Assembly: GCA_913054445.1 (NCBI GenBank) | Contig: CAJXIK010000008.1 | Span: forward strand, 1-18,929 | Direction: 5' to 3' | Origin: an uncultured Bermanella sp. | GTDB taxonomy: Bacteria; Pseudomonadota; Gammaproteobacteria; Pseudomonadales; Oceanobacteraceae | Length of the DNA: 18,929 nt | Shown here: positions 15,995-18,929 of the stretch, piece by piece | How positions within the stretch are numbered: position 1 is the first letter of the stretch | Layout of the letters: each line of letters begins with the position of its first letter | The notes under the pieces: model-generated | Seen by the model: the letters and a program-made list of their open reading frames with translations, nothing else | Database searches by the model: none | What the model was told of the DNA's origin: nothing | Position numbers and translations under genes: made by a program

Positions 15995-16348
15995 ATGAAC
16001 GCCCACGGAAAAATAAATTATTTGGAGTTTCCCGCTCGGGACATGCAGGCCACGCGGGCATTTTTTAAGCGGGTATTCGGCTGGCAGTTTATGGATTACG
16101 GCCCAGATTATTGTGCGTTTTCCCACGCCGGTATCAACGGCGGTTTCTTTCAGGCAGATACCTGCATGTCTGCCAAGACCGGCAGCGCCCTAGTGGTGTT
16201 TTACAGCAAGGAAATAGAAAAGACTCAGCAAAAAATCGAGAAGGCCGGAGGCACCATCGTAAAGGTGTTGTTCATGTTTCCCGGCGGTCGCCGCTTTCAC
16301 TTTAGCGACCCCAGCGGCAATGAGTTTGCGGTATGGACCGATGTTTAA
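15995..16348 (+). CDS. VOC superfamily (glyoxalase/bleomycin-resistance fold) protein
   Basis: 117 aa, the usual length of a single VOC module of the COG3324 type. It shows the paired beta-alpha-beta-beta-beta pattern: NYLEFPARDMQATRAFFKRVFGW at residues 8-30, NGGFF near 47, and the closing RRFHFSDPSGNEFAVW at about 99-114. The first expected metal-ligand position reads Asn (INYLEF) rather than His, while a Glu in GNEFAVW is kept, so a lyase activity is uncertain. Soluble, cytoplasmic. CGGAG lies 6 nt before the ATG. Substrate unknown. Confidence 0.85.
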   Translation: MNAHGKINYLEFPARDMQATRAFFKRVFGWQFMDYGPDYCAFSHAGINGGFFQADTCMSAKTGSALVVFYSKEIEKTQQKIEKAGGTIVKVLFMFPGGRRFHFSDPSGNEFAVWTDV

Positions 16349-16381
16349 ATAAGAGGGGTAATCTTTATTTTGTGGGTGTCT

Positions 16382-16726
16382 TTAAGGTGTATGGCAGCGT
16401 TCAATTTTCTCTTTAATGGCCTCGCTCACGAACGCATTGAGTGATTTTCCGCCAGCGGCCAGTACCGCATCTTGATGTAGGTGTGGGGTAATGCGCACAT
16501 TGAAACTGCCCTTGCAGGGTGTGTCGGCATCTTTGCCGAGTTCGGCACAGTCTTCTAAATAGACATCCACCGAGGCTTCAAATTCGCGTTTTAAGTCGAT
16601 TAAATTAGGCGACTCGTAGGTGATTAAATCACGAATAAACGCCAGCTTACCAAATAAGGTGCCATCTTCTATTTGGGGCTCAATGGTGCCCAAGTAGCCT
16701 TTGTATTTTAGGTATTCTGTTTTCAT
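16382..16726 (-). CDS. hicB: HicB family antitoxin
   Basis: 114 aa. The N-terminal part (YKGYLGTIEP-x-IEDGTLFGKL, then DLITYESPNLIDLKREFEASVDVYLEDC) is the partial RNase H-like fold of HicB antitoxins, and the C-terminal part (about 72-110, KGSFNVRITPHLH then SLNAFVSEAIKEKIE) is a ribbon-helix-helix DNA-binding domain. It would neutralise HicA and repress the operon through an operator. The start overlaps the hicA stop by ATGA; toxin first, antitoxin second is the standard HicAB order. Confidence 0.93.
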   Translation of the reverse strand: MKTEYLKYKGYLGTIEPQIEDGTLFGKLAFIRDLITYESPNLIDLKREFEASVDVYLEDCAELGKDADTPCKGSFNVRITPHLHQDAVLAAGGKSLNAFVSEAIKEKIERCHTP

Positions 16727-16968
16727 AAATAACCCTCGGCCATTAAGTGTCGCTTGATGGCGTTTAGCGCGCCGCCTTTTACCTCGTTTTCTGGGTGGGG
16801 ACAGTGCAGCCTAATTATGACCCTTGTATCTGGATGATAAAACCTGATCCGCGATCCCTTCATTTCTTGTTGTACATACCCTAACTGCTTAAATAGTGTT
16901 TCAATTTTTGACCATTTTATGGTTTTGGCTACTCGCAGTGAATGCAGCAGTGTTTCCTTTCTGGTCAT
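16723..16968 (-). CDS. hicA: HicA family toxin (mRNA interferase), GSR variant
   Basis: 81 aa from ATG 16968, chosen over an upstream in-frame ATG at 17019 because AGGAAG is correctly spaced and the length fits HicA (about 60-85 aa); the longer version would start inside an inverted repeat. The dsRNA-binding-like fold is visible: IKWSKIETLFKQLGY, QQEMKGSRIRFYH, CPHPENEVKGGALNAIKRHLMAEG. The position that carries the catalytic His in classical HicA (GSH) reads GSR (38-40), as in a subgroup that pairs with this type of HicB; other His residues (H45, H55, H58) remain. It would cleave mRNA to slow translation when HicB is lost. Confidence 0.88.
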   Translation of the reverse strand: MTRKETLLHSLRVAKTIKWSKIETLFKQLGYVQQEMKGSRIRFYHPDTRVIIRLHCPHPENEVKGGALNAIKRHLMAEGYL

Positions 16969-17003
16969 GGGGCTTCCTGTCAATAGTATAATATTAGGGC
17001 AAT

Positions 17004-17045
17004 CCCCACCATCATGCAACTAAATATAGTTGCATGATGGTGGGG
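17004..17045. repeat. 19-bp perfect inverted repeat upstream of hicAB
   Basis: CCCCACCATCATGCAACTA (17004-17022) is followed after 4 nt by its exact reverse complement (17027-17045). It lies 36 bp upstream of the hicA start and 38 bp past the end of the glutamine synthetase-like gene. There is no T run on either side, so it is not a typical intrinsic terminator. It may be the HicB operator, or a hairpin in the RNA that ends or processes the message from the upstream gene. Confidence 0.9.
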
Positions 17046-17083
17046 TAGACATGTGGGCGGACATGGCAGCGGGCTTGCTCAGG

Positions 17084-18472
17084 CTAACCCTCGAAACGAA
17101 TGAACCAGTCCAATTCGCGCTGGGAGATATGCTCATAAAAAGCGGCGCTCTCGAGGCGCTTCACTTCGCTGTAAAGCTCGATGTAATCCTTGCCTAAGTA
17201 GTCCGCTAATATTTTTCCTTCCTTAAAGGCCTGTAACGCGCGCTCGAAGGTCAGCGGCATGCCTGCGTCCACCTCTTCGGCAAAGTTGGTGCTGGCTGGG
17301 CCGGGGTCAATCTTGTGGCGCATGCCGTAATGAATGCCCGCTAGGGCAGCGGCCAGCATCAGGTACACGTTGGCGTCGCCCCCTGCCATGCGGTTTTCGA
17401 TGCGCCAGGCCTGCTCGTTGCCGGCGGCAAGGGGCACGCGCAACGCCACCGAACGGTTCTCTATGCCCCAGCTGCGGCTCACGGCGACACACTGGCCGGT
17501 TTCAAAGCGGCGCAAGGCATTGACGTTGGGGGCCAGTATGAGCATGGATTCGGGCAGGGCGGCCAACATGCCGCCGATGCTGTGCAACAAGGCATCGGAG
17601 GCTTCGGTGCCACCCTTACTGGAGAAAATATTGTTGCCGTTCTGGTCCAGCAGGCTTAAGTGCATGTGCATGCCGCTGCCCGCCTCGCCGCTAACAGGCT
17701 TGGACATAAACGTGGCCCCCATGCCGTGTTTTAATGATACTTGGCGAATGATGCGTTGCAGCATGCAGGTTTGGTCGGCCATCAATAGGGGGTCGTCATG
17801 GTGATTGAGGGTGATTTCAAACTGACCACGGCCCATCTCGGCCGAGACCGGTGCCACCGGCAGCCCCTGCGCGCGGGCACAAAAAATAATGTCCTGCAAA
17901 ACCTCTTGGTAAGACTCTAGGCAATCTAGCCCTAGGATAGAGCGGGTGTCGCGCCGCCGGTTGCGCGCAGACACTGGGGGTTTTATCTCACCGTTGCGGG
18001 CCGCCTCTATGTCACACAGGAAGAACTCCAGCTCGAAGGCGCATACCACTTTGTATTTAAACTCGGTCGCGAGGCGCTCCAGTAATTTTTGCAATACGTT
18101 TCTGGGGTCTATGTCTAGCAGAGTAGTGCCGTCGTTTTCAAAAAATTGCAGCTGACACTGTGCCAGCGAGCCGTCTGCCCAGGGCATGCTTTTTAACGAA
18201 CCGGGAATCATGCGCAGCAGGCAGTCGGGGTCCCCCTCCACGTTGCCCACATGAAATGCCTGTTGTTCGCCCAATACGTTAAGCACGTAGCAACAGCGAG
18301 GGGCGGCGGCCCCTTCCACCAGTTTTTGTAAATAGCTTACAGGGTATAACTTACCGCGGGGAATGCCTGATAGGTCAAAGAAAAACCCGTACACATCGGT
18401 TACTCGCGGATGCTTTCGTGTGAAGGTTGCAATCTCTTTGAGTGTGCTTGCATGTGCATCTTCGTTCTTCAT
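17084..18472 (-). CDS. Glutamine synthetase-family ligase (PuuA/GlnT-like)
   Basis: 462 aa, the normal length for class I-type glutamine synthetase relatives. The beta-Grasp N-terminal domain (about 10-105; DVYGFFFDLSGIPRGKLYPV) is followed by the catalytic domain: ELEFFL (metal-binding Glu), SAEMGRGQFEITLNH (where PuuA has SPGQFE), GSGMHMHLSL (metal His), APNVNALRRFE, VALRVP, and RIENRMAGGDANVYL. The overall pattern is nearer to gamma-glutamylputrescine synthetase PuuA and GlnA3-type proteins than to housekeeping GlnA: no adenylylation-loop tyrosine motif is evident. It would join glutamate to ammonia or an amine at the cost of ATP; the acceptor cannot be told. It stands alone, divergent from acs; no puu genes are adjacent. 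Confidence 0.85.
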   Translation of the reverse strand: MKNEDAHASTLKEIATFTRKHPRVTDVYGFFFDLSGIPRGKLYPVSYLQKLVEGAAAPRCCYVLNVLGEQQAFHVGNVEGDPDCLLRMIPGSLKSMPWADGSLAQCQLQFFENDGTTLLDIDPRNVLQKLLERLATEFKYKVVCAFELEFFLCDIEAARNGEIKPPVSARNRRRDTRSILGLDCLESYQEVLQDIIFCARAQGLPVAPVSAEMGRGQFEITLNHHDDPLLMADQTCMLQRIIRQVSLKHGMGATFMSKPVSGEAGSGMHMHLSLLDQNGNNIFSSKGGTEASDALLHSIGGMLAALPESMLILAPNVNALRRFETGQCVAVSRSWGIENRSVALRVPLAAGNEQAWRIENRMAGGDANVYLMLAAALAGIHYGMRHKIDPGPASTNFAEEVDAGMPLTFERALQAFKEGKILADYLGKDYIELYSEVKRLESAAFYEHISQRELDWFIRFEG

Positions 18473-18781
18473 ATAACACCAATATGGTAAAAAAACGGCC
18501 GTGCCTAGTTAAAGAGTAGGCCTAAATTTCCTTCTTCTCGCGTTTATTGCCCCATAGTTTTAACCTTGAATATTGGGGTGTAGCTAAGGATAAGCTCACC
18601 CACTAAGGATAAGCACAAGAATGGGGCGGGCAAAGAAAATTGGCTGGCTACCCGCCTAGCGATACAGAGCGTATTCCCACGTCGTCACGAAACAGTTGAA
18701 ACTTGCCGTGCTTGCGTTTAAATTTACGCCACTAATAAAAATAAAGTTTAAATACAGCCTGTATCTAAGCACGGAGCACCC
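18473..18781. promoter_or_regulatory. Divergent regulatory region between the GS-like gene and acs
   Basis: This 309-bp gap has no ORF of note. It holds a 12-bp direct repeat CTAAGGATAAGC (18584-18595 and 18603-18614, 19 bp apart), an 8-bp direct repeat GTTTAAAT (18716-18723 and 18746-18753, 30 bp apart) close to the acs start, and weak dyads: CCCCA/TGGGG around 18550-18579 and GGCGGG/CCCGCC around 18626-18656. No convincing sigma70 -35/-10 pair was found; acs in many Gammaproteobacteria depends on activators, which would fit. Confidence 0.5.
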
Positions 18782-18929
18782 ATGAGTCAATACCCCCTAC
18801 ACAAAGTCAGCCCAGAGTGGGCGCAGCACGCCAATGTGAACAGCGCTCAGGCGGCAGAGATGTATCAGCAATCCATGGACGACCCCGCCGCGTTCTGGGG
18901 GCAGCAGGGTAAGCGCCTAGACTGGATCA
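18782..18929 (+). CDS. acs: Acetyl-CoA synthetase, N-terminal part (cut by window edge)
   Basis: The first 49 codons are present. The start MSQYPLHKV and the following AAEMYQQSMDDPAAFWGQQGKRLDWI match the N-terminus of E. coli Acs, including the YQQS and FWG-x-QGK-x-LDWI segments of the acetyl-CoA synthetase N-terminal domain (ACAS_N). The enzyme activates acetate to acetyl-CoA through acetyl-AMP in the cytoplasm. GGAG lies 5 nt before the ATG. The adenylation domain is outside the window. Confidence 0.93.
   Translation, partial: MSQYPLHKVSPEWAQHANVNSAQAAEMYQQSMDDPAAFWGQQGKRLDWI

Noticed and set aside
17004..17022. Longer HicA starting at 17019
   Set aside because: The extra 17 residues would be encoded in and just after the inverted repeat and have no ribosome site; ATG 16968 has AGGAAG at the right distance.
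17004..17045. The 19-bp inverted repeat as an intrinsic terminator of the GS-like gene
   Set aside because: No T run follows on either strand, unlike the clear terminator at 11441-11479.
1..18929. CRISPR array, IS element or prophage
   Set aside because: No regularly spaced repeats of 24-40 bp, no transposase or phage structural genes; the short tandem repeats found are 9 bp and 22 bp and isolated.

Overview
The window looks like a chromosomal segment of a Gammaproteobacterium of roughly 50% GC, probably marine or free-living (Cellvibrionales/Alteromonadales/Oceanospirillales-like). The lineage call rests on the mix of families: a YbiT-type ABC-F protein, DUF6502 and DUF6164 proteins, a REC-DUF3369 response regulator, an acs start resembling enterobacterial Acs, and a tRNA-Ala/tRNA-Glu pair with encoded CCA ends. 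I cannot name a genus. No phage, IS element, integron or CRISPR array is visible.

Layout. 1-161: the 3' end of a tRNA-Ala, then tRNA-Glu(UUC). 298-1644 (-): secreted zinc-dependent phospholipase C/P1-nuclease-like protein. 1845-9618: a block of four signalling proteins: a pseudoreceiver/coiled-coil/receiver protein translationally coupled to a 1321-aa membrane hybrid kinase (PAS-PAS-GAF-GAF-like-HisKA-HATPase-degenerate REC-REC-Hpt), a convergent REC-REC-histidine kinase, and a divergent REC-DUF3369 regulator with no output domain. No DNA-binding or cyclic-di-GMP output domain is encoded there, so the outputs must be elsewhere or be protein-protein interactions. 9815-11422: ybiT, behind a good sigma70-like promoter whose spacer carries an inverted repeat. 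11441-11479: strong terminator hairpin.

11492-14251: a divergent pair for the cell envelope, a beta-propeller lipoprotein (-) and a small predicted outer-membrane barrel (+); a 17-bp palindrome fills the promoter spacer of the lipoprotein gene. 14331-15448 (-): a DUF6502 gene overlapping by ATGA a small secreted protein with GGIGGTG repeats and a 9-bp tandem repeat. 15569-16348 (+): a DUF6164 membrane protein and a VOC/glyoxalase-fold protein. 16382-16968 (-): a hicA-hicB toxin-antitoxin pair, preceded by a 19-bp perfect inverted repeat. 17084-18472 (-): a glutamine synthetase-family (PuuA/GlnT-like) ligase. 18782-end (+): the start of acs, after a 309-bp divergent regulatory region with two kinds of short direct repeat.

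The items most likely to be under-described are the DUF6502/GGIGGTG-peptide pair, the signalling block without effectors, the three regulatory palindromes (ybiT, lipoprotein gene, hicAB), and the HicA variant with GSR in place of GSH. All family assignments come from motif recognition by eye; no database search was run.
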